DNA of 64,000 nucleotides from Pachyseris speciosa (lineage: Eukaryota > Cnidaria > Anthozoa > Scleractinia > Pachyseridae). Location: contig JAEMWC010001001.1 in the NCBI GenBank assembly GCA_016490735.1, forward strand, positions 128,501 through 192,500, written 5' to 3'. Shown piece by piece: positions 1-8,498 of this stretch (positions are counted from its first letter, which is position 1; every line of letters starts with the position of its first letter). The notes under the pieces are model-generated. The model was not told the origin of the DNA and searched no databases. It saw only the letters and a list, made by a program, of their open reading frames with translations. The translations under genes were made by a program, and so were the position numbers.

Positions 1-272
1 AATATAGAAGACAATTATATTTCCATGACATATGCAACGTGATTGAAGTTTTTGAAGAAATAGACAAAGTGCTACCTCTAGTGAATGAAAATCGGAAAAC
101 GATAGTGAACATTAATTTTATTCTAAAAAAAATATTCAAAATGATGAAATTGGATATTGGAGGTGATATTAAAATCACTAAATCCAAGAAAACATTAGAT
201 GACTATGAACAATATTGGCAAAAAATATTATCATTAATTGGAGATAAAATTAATTTAATTCTTCAGGTGTGA
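1..272 (+). CDS. VLTF-3-like protein, C-terminal part (element A, cut by window edge)
   Basis: The reading frame is open from the window edge and ends at 272. It aligns with the C-terminal third of the element B protein at 5885-6565: both have an F(E/K)EID....P.VN(E/K)NRK segment, a hydrophobic helix with FILK, and a (S)KKTL..Y.QYW motif near the end. The zinc-binding part would lie left of the window. The first bases match B less well, so a small deletion is possible. Its stop region overlaps the stop of the leftward membrane-protein gene by 23 bp, as in element B. See the B copy for function. Confidence 0.6.
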   Translation, partial: YRRQLYFHDICNVIEVFEEIDKVLPLVNENRKTIVNINFILKKIFKMMKLDIGGDIKITKSKKTLDDYEQYWQKILSLIGDKINLILQV

Positions 273-749
273 AAAGTTTATCATACTTGTTTTTATACTT
301 GTCAATTATCGGACTATTATCTGTTATAAAATCATCCATATTAGTCATTGTCATCTGCATATGGTTTGAATCGTATTCTCCACTTCTTAATGCATTTTTA
401 ATTGAGTTGAGTAAATGTTGATATGGCTGAAAGGCGTATACGCATTGCTGGATCTTAAAATCGTAATTTTTATGTTTCATCCACCCCTGAATCAAAAGTG
501 CTGTTGTACTTATTGCAACTAAACTGATTCCAGAAGTAGCAATAGCTGAAACAATACCTCCAGAAGCAAAAATAACTGATAATGAATTACCAATTAACTT
601 TTTTTGTTTATATCGTTTCAAAGCTTCCTTAAAAATCCAGCATTTTTTGTAATATGTTTTATAATAAGATTTTAACTCAATAACTTGTTCTTTTGAAAGT
701 TTGGCTGAAACATGGTTCCATCCAAAATACTCTTTCGACGTTTTGTCAT
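250..749 (-). pseudogene. Small hydrophobic membrane protein (element A), frameshifted near its start
   Basis: Homologue of the 161-aa protein at 6555-7040. The C-terminal 123 codons are open and include a long hydrophobic Gly/Ala/Ser-rich segment (FASGGIVSAIATSGISLVA) followed by LLIQGWMKHKN, also present in B. The frame continues upstream of 621 through a WNHVSAKLSKEQ-like segment, but the natural ATG at 747-749 is in another frame, so a 1-nt indel lies between about 715 and 735. Likely a membrane-inserting virion or accessory protein; no enzymatic motif is visible. It follows the conserved unknown gene at 759-1184 in the same leftward block. Confidence 0.65.
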
Positions 750-758
750 ATATATCGT

Positions 759-1184
759 TTACACAATTATTCTTTTAAAAATACAATAAATTAATCCAGA
801 TCTCTGACCACATAATGCAGATTTTTTCATAAATCTTGGTGTAACATTCTCCGATATGGTATAAGTACATCTTCTGTCTAATAAATAACGATCATAAAAT
901 CTTCCAAAAGCATCATGCATAATACTATGTGAGTGTAATATATCAACCCAACCAAGTATATGTTCTAAGAACCACGTAATGCAGCCATTTCCCGGCCCTA
1001 TGAGTCCCATTTCATAATCGTGTAAATACAAAATATTGTTAATTGAAATTATTTTTTTGAAATGCTTGAAATACAAATATTGGTATACCAGGCATGATTT
1101 TAATATAACATCATTGACTTGGATATGTTGTTGTTTGGTTTCGTTAAAAAGATTGCTTACGTATTCAATTATATCTTGTATCAT
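759..1184 (-). CDS. Conserved element protein with GLIGPGxGC...HDAFGRFY motifs (element A), 141 aa
   Basis: Function unknown. It is a clear homologue of the 139-aa protein at 7050-7469. Both contain GLIGPG.GC.T.FLEH.LGW.D.L, a strictly conserved HDAFGRFY, LDR...Y, and an SGL.YC..KRI.(V/I) C-terminus. Conservation of several His, Asp and Cys residues while the rest diverges suggests an active or metal site, but I do not recognise the fold. There is no signal peptide or clear membrane segment. It is intact although element A is decayed. It lies 3 bp after the short fibre gene in the same leftward block, which suggests a virion-related or late role. Confidence 0.65.
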   Translation of the reverse strand: MIQDIIEYVSNLFNETKQQHIQVNDVILKSCLVYQYLYFKHFKKIISINNILYLHDYEMGLIGPGNGCITWFLEHILGWVDILHSHSIMHDAFGRFYDRYLLDRRCTYTISENVTPRFMKKSALCGQRSGLIYCIFKRIIV

Positions 1185-1187
1185 ATA

Positions 1188-1769
1188 CTAGATATTTATA
1201 TTATTTATGTCTATTTCAATCAACAGACAAACAATAGCGTGAGTGACAAGATCATTATTTGATTTCGATATAAAATTAATTCGGTCTCCAGCATTGAGTT
1301 CCAGCGGTGTTTGAAATTGGGTATGATTACAAAATACATTTGCAGGATTAACCAATACATAATTACTATTTTCAATTCCATTGATTACAATACCAACACG
1401 TATTTCAGCACCGGGAGCTGAACCATTTGCACTTGCTGCCATCGAGCCATATTTCATTCTACCAGATACAGGTAAACAAAAACCGTAATTTGCTTGATTT
1501 TCAGTCCCATTTCCAAAACTCCATTCATAATTTCCAGATGTGATGCTACCGTTTTCTTCAGCATAGATACTAATAATTGGTTTTTTATTTAATATTTCAT
1601 TTTCTAAAAAAGATTTATTCACGCTATCATTTTTATCTATTGGTGCACCCACGTTAGTCAAACGTTTGTTATTTATATCAAAATTTTGTCCATCGCTAGT
1701 TAATTTAAATCCAGATCCATCTTTACCTTTCACATTTTTATGTTCCGATGTGTGGTTAAATATACCCAT
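1188..1769 (-). CDS. Short fibre-like protein with beta-sandwich head (element A), 193 aa
   Basis: The N-terminus MGIFN is shared by all four fibre genes of A and B. It is followed by GFKLTSDGQNFDINNKRLTNVG, a module typical of the long fibres, here without a collagen stretch (one GKDGSG only). The C-terminal ~120 residues contain WSFGNG and GFCLPVSG, and look like a trimeric beta-sandwich head of the type found on phage fibres and C1q-like proteins; this is inferred from pattern. B carries a different head (LamG-like) at this position. Likely role: virion spike that binds a receptor or glycan. The ATG follows an AATCTAAATC box. Confidence 0.65.
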   Translation of the reverse strand: MGIFNHTSEHKNVKGKDGSGFKLTSDGQNFDINNKRLTNVGAPIDKNDSVNKSFLENEILNKKPIISIYAEENGSITSGNYEWSFGNGTENQANYGFCLPVSGRMKYGSMAASANGSAPGAEIRVGIVINGIENSNYVLVNPANVFCNHTQFQTPLELNAGDRINFISKSNNDLVTHAIVCLLIEIDINNINI

Positions 1770-1785
1770 ATGATATTGATTTAGA

Positions 1786-4525
1786 TTAATTCATTACTAA
1801 CTCTAATTTTATCGCGATATCAAACGCAAATGTATTTGGGTGAGAATAATCAATGATCATATATCCTCTATTCAATGTTTTGTTTACACTTACTGTTCTT
1901 ATACTTCTTGATAAAGAAGGTATCCTATAAGTATAAATCGTTTCAGGAAAAGTGAGTGGGCTGGCATTTTCTCGTTTATTTTTTATATAAATCATACCTC
2001 GTTTTGCAGATTGGATGAAATGTATATTTTTAATATAATATCCATCCAAAACAATAAAATACTTACTACCGTTCAATAATACCGGTTTTAGAATATCTTT
2101 ATTGTGACCACTAGAGCGTTGACAAAATGCGCTAATATAATATATATTCTTTTTAATTCTAAAACCATTAAGGTCGAGATCGTCGCCTAATTTCGGCTGG
2201 TAAATAGAAAAACCACCCAAATCAAGTGCGGTCTCCATTATAAGTTCAGTTACGCTTGAAAGAAAGAGATTTAAACTATTATTATAAATAATATAGCCAT
2301 TTAGATTTGAATCACCGCCAAGCTTAGCCTCTTTTATAAAAAAGCTATTCATATTAATATTATTTAGCATTGTTAATTCACCATTTTGACCATCAAACAA
2401 GTTTGATGATTTATTTATCAAAGCGTGTCCATTCAAATCTAAATCAGTCTGCATATGCATTTTTTCATTCACAATTTTATAAGCTTCAACAAAGTCGTAA
2501 ACACTTGATGGAACATTTACAGCTTCACCATCAATACAATATACAACACAAGGAACATTGTATTTATTGGGATAAGTTGGGTTAGCATTAATATGAATCG
2601 TACAATATAAATATTCAGGCGGTGAACTTGCTGTCGGTTTTTCAATCCATAATAAATATCTCGAATGATCTTCATATCTGTTATCAAACTTTCTCTCTAT
2701 AGTTCTGTGAATTGTAATTCCACCAGTTGCACTGAATGTTACACTACTTAGATTCATTCCTTCGTAATCAGGAAAGAGCCATTCTATGATGAATGTGTAT
2801 TTTCCATTTTTTTATTGTATACAAATTGAATCCAATTCTCGCTCTGAAGGTGTGGTCAGCTTCTTTATTCAAGTCTATATCAATGACTTTTTTCGAAATT
2901 ATGTGTGGTGAACGAGATAAATTAGTGTAATCTTTAACAGTCAAGCCGTATTCAGTGCTTATTTCATCAAGGTCATTCATCAAATATTTGAAAACATTCT
3001 TTGGATGAGAAGCGGATGAAATGTGACTGCTATCAACGTAATTCCTCGTTGCGCCATCATTTTTCATTGAAGGTTCAGCCAAACCAACAATTTTGTTTCC
3101 CCCAAGTGACAAATTTGCCGCCATCGCGTTCGTGCCATTCAACAACAAGGCCGCTGCTCTGATGGTTTGTGAAGTTCGATTTAAAATTTTGAAATTCACC
3201 GCATCACCCTCATTCACCACATCCCCAACATTTGTCACTATATTCCCATTCTTCGACAAATTTCGAACCGAAACCGTCTCGTCGAAGAAAATGTTCATCC
3301 GTATATCTCTTTGAAACTCCATCATCTAAATTGATTGGTGGAGCGAGATCTGTAATGGCATTGTTGTTCATAGATAGGTTTCTTTGAGCAATCACATCTA
3401 GTTTGGTTTGCAACCTCTGGTCTATATATTTTTTGTTAACGGCGTTTTCTGCGGGCGTTTTGTTGTCGACGTCTTTTAAATCCTCAATTGCGTATCCAGC
3501 CATGTTTAAATTATTTTCTGCTGGATTTGATCCGTCCCGTTTCAAACAACTTGCGATCTCCGAATCAACATACGATCGGTTTGTGCCGTCTAAAATATCC
3601 ACAGGATGTTTCATGTTTCGAACAATATTACGTCCCATATCTAAATCTCCCGTCATTGGAACAGATCCATCTTTTTTTTACAAAAGCTAAATGTTGACCA
3701 CCTGATACATTATGATCCACATACTCCTTTGTTGCGATATCATGCAACCCCGTAGGATTCTGTACATTGATAATTTTATGATTATTTCCCATGTCTATAT
3801 TTCCATTAAAAATAACATTCCCATTTTCTATCCCAAAAACTGGATCGTGTACCAAGTGAGATAATTGTGTATGAAAACCATAGGCCCCATAAACAATGAG
3901 ATGGGTTTTAGTGTTGGGTGCGGGAGCTATACTAGAAAGTACTACCTCAATCAAAGCTTGACCGCTTTCTGTTTTTTCGATTTGAAAAAGCTTTTTTATG
4001 TAACCATCGACACTAGGAGTTTGAGAAACAGCTTTTTGAAATGTCTGTCCTGCGATACGTATATTAACTGTGGGAAGAGATAATTCGATTGTAGCTTGTT
4101 GCGGGTCCGATGGTGAATAAAACTCAGAAACAAAAGAGTACTTCCCATTACTCAATGAAGAAACATCAAAACGAATTTAAGATACAAAGTCACCACTTTG
4201 TTTAATCGAAAAGGAAAAAGCTGATTTATTTATTAGATAAGGTGATCTATTGAAATCTTCAATTTGTAGGTTTTCCATGTTCTGTATCACAGTAGACTTG
4301 GTTTTATCCTTTAATAAAAAAGCAAATGGGTTGCGTTGAGTACCTGCGTGTTGCAGAATCTTTATTAGCTATTGGTGCACCCACATTTGTCAAACGTTTA
4401 TTTTGGATGTCGTAATTTTGCCCATCTTTTGTTAATTTGAAACCTATGCCGGGAAGGCCACTTTTACCTCGTGTATTTATATGACCGACGTAATCCTGAT
4501 TTGGTAAAAAGTTGAATATACCCAT
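1786..4525 (-). pseudogene. Long fibre protein (element A), broken into five frames
   Basis: Homologue of the 1188-aa fibre at 8499-12065. Pieces lie at 4304-4525 (MGIFN start, three Gly-X-Y triplets, GFKLT), 3628-4155, 3210-3656, 2768-3325 and 1786-2757 in alternating frames, so at least four frameshifts have accumulated. One of the repeated ~200-aa globular domains of B is missing, and only a remnant of the collagen segment is seen. The C-terminal part (1786-2757) is long and still open, with repeated LGGDxNLNG/DLDLNG beta-repeat motifs. Once a trimeric virion fibre; now dead. Confidence 0.8.
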
Positions 4526-4536
4526 ATAACATTAGA

Positions 4537-5166
4537 TTAGATATTCCCATAAAAGTTTCTCTTCACCGTTTTCATTGGCTTGTCAACATAGCAAAAAGAA
4601 TATGGTTTTTTAGTTGCTTCAATATATTTTTGCTTATCAATTCCAAGTTCTTGGGATATTAAATTTCTTTCTCTTGAAGATGGAAAATCGTATAGACAAA
4701 AATGGCTGCAATTTATTCTGATTGGTTTTGGGCACCCATAAAAAGATTGAGTGAGATATATACATGATACGTTACGATGACGCCCTTGAATAAAATAATT
4801 TATAATTTGATCCTGTTTTTTATCCGTTACAAAATCATCAAATATAACCAATCTCTGAATATCAGTGTTTTGCAGTTGTTCAACAGGTAAAATTTCATCT
4901 TGACTGCATATTGAAACAGGGTAACCGACTTGTCTGCTTATCCCATCCAAAGTCTGGTATTTGTCTTGGTCAAGATTTTTGGCGTATAAATGGATTTGAT
5001 CGTAATAGACCAAAGGTTTGAGTAAAATATGACTCAACAAATTGGTTTTGCCAGATCCCGAATTTCCGGCGAGAAGCATCCTGAATATATTTTTCGACAT
5101 ATACGGATACAATTGTTTGAAACATTTATCTGAATCCTCACCGCTGTCATAGTTTGGTATTTCCAT
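4537..5166 (-). CDS. Genome-packaging ATPase, FtsK/HerA (A32-like) type (element A), 209 aa
   Basis: P-loop NTPase with Walker A LLAGNSGSGKTNL (about residues 31-43) and Walker B RLVIFDDFV, then the IYLTQSFYG strand typical of the FtsK/HerA family. Its known role in Mavericks, adintoviruses and nucleocytoplasmic viruses is ATP-driven DNA packaging into capsids. It is full length relative to the 212-aa B copy and intact although its element is decayed. It is divergently arranged with the coiled-coil gene starting at 5213; only 46 bp separate the two starts, so that gap must hold both promoters. Confidence 0.9.
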   Translation of the reverse strand: MEIPNYDSGEDSDKCFKQLYPYMSKNIFRMLLAGNSGSGKTNLLSHILLKPLVYYDQIHLYAKNLDQDKYQTLDGISRQVGYPVSICSQDEILPVEQLQNTDIQRLVIFDDFVTDKKQDQIINYFIQGRHRNVSCIYLTQSFYGCPKPIRINCSHFCLYDFPSSRERNLISQELGIDKQKYIEATKKPYSFCYVDKPMKTVKRNFYGNI

Positions 5167-5198
5167 ATATAATTGCGTTGGATTAAAACCATCTTTTA

Positions 5199-5204
5199 TC
5201 TAAC
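5199..5204 (+). promoter_or_regulatory. TCTAAC start-proximal motif, element A coiled-coil gene
   Basis: TCTAAC with 8 nt before the ATG at 5213. It matches the motif found before other genes of both elements. Confidence 0.5.
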
Positions 5205-5212
5205 ATAACAGT

Positions 5213-5326
5213 ATGGATATAGAGCGAATGAAAAGACTTCTTCAAAGTGGAATTGAAGCTGGAAATAAGACGAGAGAAGTTCGTGAGGTTATCAAGACTT
5301 TTGAAAATACAAAACAGGATGCATAT
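5213..5326 (+). pseudogene. Coiled-coil virion-type protein (element A), 5' part, cut by element B
   Basis: The first 38 codons match the start of the B gene at 12844 (MDIERMKRLL.SGIEAGNKTR). The frame is cut at GCATAT by the insertion of element B and resumes at 25175-25888. This is the gene in which the nested insertion happened. The product is a basic, helical, coiled-coil-forming protein of unknown precise role, probably a minor virion component because it lies directly before the minor and major capsid genes. Confidence 0.85.
5321..5326. repeat. Target-site duplication of element B, left copy (GCATAT)
   Basis: GCATAT lies directly before the first base of B and again at 25175-25180 after the last base. 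Removing B and one copy makes the two parts of the interrupted element A gene continuous in frame, which fixes the boundaries to the base. Confidence 0.95.
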
Positions 5327-6004
5327 AGTAGTATAGTACTTGGGGTCCTAGCGCATTTTCCACATCAGCGCATTTTCCACATCAGCGCATTTTCCACCGC
5401 TTGGTCAAGGTCAAGGTCACATTTTTGAAATCAGTTGGTTCAATTTCTCGGAAAATTACCATGTGTAACTTTCTCGGAAAAACAGTACTTGGGGGTCCTA
5501 GCGCATTTTTCCACAGCAGCGCATTTTCAAATTTTGCGCCGTAAAATTTAACAGCGCATTTTTCCCAAGGTCAAGGTCAAATTTTCCAAATCTAAAATTA
5601 GCGTTTTCTCCCAGAATACTTCAATATTTTAGGCATCAGGATGATGAATGAAAGAATTGAGTAGTATTCGTCGAGAAACGGCTGATTTCAATATTCTAAG
5701 CGGAATGAGCATATTTGAGTAGTATTCGTCGAGAAACAGCTAATTTCAACATTCTAAGCGATAATTAGTATATATGAGCAGTATTCAGGTAGAACGGCAT
5801 TTTCCCATTTTCCAAGGTCATCTATTTAAGTACTTTATGATATAAAAAACACTTAAAGAAATGTCGCTATAAGTCAAATGGAGAATGACGAAAGAAAGAA
5901 ATCTCCGGGCCTTGGAAAAGCCCTCTCAAATCAGGTCAGGTAGCCAGATGGTAAATGGCCTGAGTCAGAAAAATATCGGATCAGGTAGCCAGATGGTAAA
6001 TGAT
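5327..6004 (+). repeat. Element B left terminal inverted repeat (about 678 bp)
   Basis: Near-perfect reverse complement of 24491-25174, with small indels such as one fewer G in the terminal GGGG run. It is AT-rich with GCGCATTTTCC-type repeats near the tip, three roughly 58-bp tandem units further in (5659 onward), and then the first 40 codons of the VLTF-3-like gene. The tip sequence (AGTACTTGGGGGTCCTAGCG) recurs about 150 bp inward, near 5487. In protein-primed replication the TIR tips would be the origins; that role is inferred from the polymerase family. Confidence 0.95.
5659..5797 (+). repeat. Subterminal tandem repeats inside the TIR (58-bp units)
   Basis: Units begin at about 5659, 5717 and 5775 with GAG(T/C)AGTATTC and include GTCGAGAAACGGCT; the third is partial and diverged. 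Mirror copies lie in the right TIR around 24700-24840. The reverse complement, AGCCGTTTCTCG, also occurs three times in the right end of element A (36561-36837), so the motif is shared by both TIR families. It is a candidate binding site for replication or integration proteins. Confidence 0.75.
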
Positions 6005-6565
6005 TTTTGTAATCCAGATATTCACGAATATTTTGTTGAAGTAGAAAAATATCTAATATGTCCTTTATGTGATCAGAAGATAGCAGAACATAGTGTCAAA
6101 AATGAACCATGTTGTGATAATCAGAAAATGATTAATGACAATGGTGAAAATGTTTGTACAAATTGTGGTTCAGTCCATGGTTATGATTATTGTAAGGAGT
6201 ACGTTGACTTTCATAATAATATGTATAAAATAAAGCGGAAATCTATATATCATCGGAAGTACCATATTGAAAATGTGATAAATGGTATATGTTGCAAGAA
6301 TAGATTTCAAATTTCAGTAAAAGATAAGGGTAAAATATTAAGAATATTCAAGGAGATAGACACTATCATCCCTTCGGTGAATAAGAATCGTAAAAGAATG
6401 ATAAACACCAAATTCATTCTGAAACAATTGTTTATGATGATGGATCTGCCTTATGAGTATATCATATTAACCAACTCAAAGAAAACACTGAAATTTTATA
6501 ATCAATATTGGGTTGAGATTCTATTGTTAATATTTGATAAGATTATTCGTATTATCAAACAGTGA
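5885..6565 (+). CDS. VLTF-3-like zinc-ribbon transcription factor (element B), 226 aa
   Basis: The first 40 residues lie in the TIR and are identical to the start of the polymerase; they contain a repeated SGSQMVN(G/D). The unique part has CPLC (about residue 60), CC, and C-TNCG (about 97-100), i.e. TFIIB-like zinc-ribbon pairs, then a YHRKYHIENVIN segment and a C-terminal TLKFYNQYW motif. This layout resembles the late transcription factor VLTF-3 family of nucleocytoplasmic viruses (pattern recognition, no search). Expected role: directing transcription of late virion genes, possibly at the TCTAAC boxes. Its transcript must start inside the TIR. It ends 11 bp inside the stop region of the convergent membrane-protein gene. 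Confidence 0.7.
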   Translation: MTKERNLRALEKPSQIRSGSQMVNGLSQKNIGSGSQMVNDFCNPDIHEYFVEVEKYLICPLCDQKIAEHSVKNEPCCDNQKMINDNGENVCTNCGSVHGYDYCKEYVDFHNNMYKIKRKSIYHRKYHIENVINGICCKNRFQISVKDKGKILRIFKEIDTIIPSVNKNRKRMINTKFILKQLFMMMDLPYEYIILTNSKKTLKFYNQYWVEILLLIFDKIIRIIKQ

Positions 6566-7040
6566 ATTTTTCATCATATTTCAGTAGGTACTTATCAATA
6601 ATTGGACTATTATCAACAACATAATCGTCTATGTTCTTCATTGTATTGTGTATGCTGGAATTATCAAAATTACCGCTTCTCATGGTTTCTTTTATTGTAT
6701 TGAGAAGATGCTGGTAGCTTTGATAAGCATATGTACAATTCTGTATTTTCATGTCAAGGTTCTTGTGTTTCATCCAACCTTGTATTAAAAGTGATACTGT
6801 ACTGATGGCAACTAAACTAACACCACCAGTCGAAATACTTGCGGCAAGACCGCCAGTTGCAAATATAATGGATGCTGAATTCCCCAGTAATTTCCATTTT
6901 TTGAACCGTTTAACAGCTTGTTTATAAGCCCAACACTTTCTGTGATATGTTCGGTAATAGGATTTTAATTCATTTACCTGATCTTCTGTTAATTCATCTG
7001 AAATATGGTTCCAGTTGAATATGCTTTTTCGCTCTTTCAT
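6555..7040 (-). CDS. Small hydrophobic membrane protein (element B), 161 aa
   Basis: The N-terminal half is charged and helical (EDQVNELKSYYRTYHRK). A long hydrophobic stretch at about 53-90 is rich in Gly, Ala, Ser and Ile (FATGGLAASISTGGVSLVA) and is followed by LLIQGWMKHKN. This could be a membrane hairpin with a glycine-zipper face. The C-terminus carries DNSPIIDKYLLKYDE, matched in element A (DNSPIIDKYKNKYD). No catalytic motif. Conservation between A and B supports a real gene; a role in membrane interaction during entry or assembly is inference only. It is the last gene of the leftward block. Confidence 0.7.
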   Translation of the reverse strand: MKERKSIFNWNHISDELTEDQVNELKSYYRTYHRKCWAYKQAVKRFKKWKLLGNSASIIFATGGLAASISTGGVSLVAISTVSLLIQGWMKHKNLDMKIQNCTYAYQSYQHLLNTIKETMRSGNFDNSSIHNTMKNIDDYVVDNSPIIDKYLLKYDEKFTV

Positions 7041-7049
7041 ATTTATTGC

Positions 7050-7469
7050 TTATATAACGATTCTCTTCAACACACAGTACCACAAACCAGACAATTGTCC
7101 ACTTAGAGGTGACAATTTGTTAAATTTCGTTGTCATGAAACGGGGGAAAGCATAAGAATATCCTCTATCAAGTGCATGTTTGACATAAAACCTACCGAAG
7201 GCATCGTGTAATATGCCATGTGTCTGTAATGTATCAATCCAACCAAGAGTATGCTCCAAAAAATGTGTTAAGCAGCCTTCACCGGGACCGATTAATCCAA
7301 TGCCTATATGCTCCTGGATAATGTCTCTCACTTCAACATACTTGTTAAAATGTTTGTGATATAGAAACTGATAAACCAAAGCTGATTTCAATATCCTCTT
7401 ATCAACACCAGGGTTTTTCCGTTCGGCATCCCGAGTAAACCATCTCACATATCTAATTATTTTGTTCAT
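7050..7469 (-). CDS. Conserved element protein with GLIGPGxGC...HDAFGRFY motifs (element B), 139 aa
   Basis: Unknown function; homologue of 759-1184. Invariant features include GLIGPGEGC, FLEHTLGWIDTL, HGILHDAFGRFY, and a terminal SGLWYCVLKRI. The clustered His/Asp/Cys suggest a catalytic or metal site. Its start overlaps the end of the LamG-type fibre gene by 17 bp, indicating one leftward transcription unit. The ATG at 7467-7469 is preceded by AATCCAACGATATAATATAA, a diverged start-proximal box. Confidence 0.7.
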   Translation of the reverse strand: MNKIIRYVRWFTRDAERKNPGVDKRILKSALVYQFLYHKHFNKYVEVRDIIQEHIGIGLIGPGEGCLTHFLEHTLGWIDTLQTHGILHDAFGRFYVKHALDRGYSYAFPRFMTTKFNKLSPLSGQLSGLWYCVLKRIVI

Positions 7470-8481
7470 TTATATTATATCGTTGGATTAAAATTTGATG
7501 ATGATCTGAAATTGTTTTTTCGTCTAATATAGAATCCAAGTACACACAGAAAAAAATAACACTACCGTCAAGAGGTGCGATGGAGCTAGGATCCAAATCA
7601 CCAAAAGTCATTTGCCGACTACCACTTCTGTTAGCCGCTGTAAAACTTCCAATATGTTTTTTATTCCAATAGATTTTACTTGTGTTTGTTTTTGGAGAAG
7701 ATAAATTATCCCAGTGAACAGACAAGCAGTGCCAAACATTTATTTGACCCAAATCATTTGAGGAATAATCAGATATCTTTCTGAAGTTCTGTATAGATGC
7801 TGCTGGACCAAAATATACACAATTTGATTGATCAACACCACTTATAACTAAATTTGAACCATTGTAATAGCTGACAAACTTATCATAACCTCTATTATCA
7901 TGACCAAAAAGACCATTTTTCCATGGACTTCCACCTGTATTTGAATTTAATTTATAAACAATGAAGATATTAACAGCATTATTATTTAAATTGATTTGAC
8001 TTATCATTCTCTGTGATCCATCAAACTTCAAAAAATAACGTCCATTATATTTCTCAGCCTTAGTACAAACAGTGGGTCTTATGTTTAAAGTTGATTGTGT
8101 TGCATTATTTTCTTCATTCGAGAGATCGTACAATGTTTCAACTTTTCTGTCTGCATTCATATCTAAAAAATTATTATTCGCTCTGTCGATTTGATAAGTA
8201 CATTTTGAGTATAATCTGATAAATTCAGAAACCCACAAATCTAAAAAACTATCTCTAACAATATCAGAAACTTGTGATTTGACAACAACATGATCAGAAT
8301 CATTGCCAGCTTTTACATTTGTTAAAAGTTTGTTTCCAAGATCATAATACCCATCTTGAGTTAATGTAAAACCAATTCCTTTATCACCTCTATCACCTTT
8401 GAGACCTCTTTCACCTTTATCACCTTTATCACCTTTATCACCTTTATTGTCTTGATTTAGTGAATGATTGAATACACCCAT
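7453..8481 (-). CDS. Collagen-tailed fibre with LamG/concanavalin-like head (element B), 342 aa
   Basis: MGVFN N-terminus, then about eight Gly-X-Y triplets (residues ~13-36, mostly GDK/GER/GLK), a GFTLTQDG module, and a C-terminal ~220-residue domain. The head has FLKFDGSQRM, INVWHCLSVHWD and DGSVIFFCVYLDSIL...I..HHQILIQRYN, the pattern of LamG/concanavalin-A-like lectin sandwiches. The collagen stretch would make a trimeric shaft. Probable role: virion spike for glycan or receptor attachment. Element A has a different head at the same locus, so heads are exchanged between elements. Start preceded by AATCTAAATTAATATTATA. Confidence 0.75.
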   Translation of the reverse strand: MGVFNHSLNQDNKGDKGDKGDKGERGLKGDRGDKGIGFTLTQDGYYDLGNKLLTNVKAGNDSDHVVVKSQVSDIVRDSFLDLWVSEFIRLYSKCTYQIDRANNNFLDMNADRKVETLYDLSNEENNATQSTLNIRPTVCTKAEKYNGRYFLKFDGSQRMISQINLNNNAVNIFIVYKLNSNTGGSPWKNGLFGHDNRGYDKFVSYYNGSNLVISGVDQSNCVYFGPAASIQNFRKISDYSSNDLGQINVWHCLSVHWDNLSSPKTNTSKIYWNKKHIGSFTAANRSGSRQMTFGDLDPSSIAPLDGSVIFFCVYLDSILDEKTISDHHQILIQRYNINEQNN

Positions 8482-8498
8482 TATAATATTAATTTAGA

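Noticed and set aside
5213..5428. A short gene reading from element A into the TIR of B
   Set aside because: Codons after 5326 are TIR sequence; it is only the truncated end of the interrupted gene.
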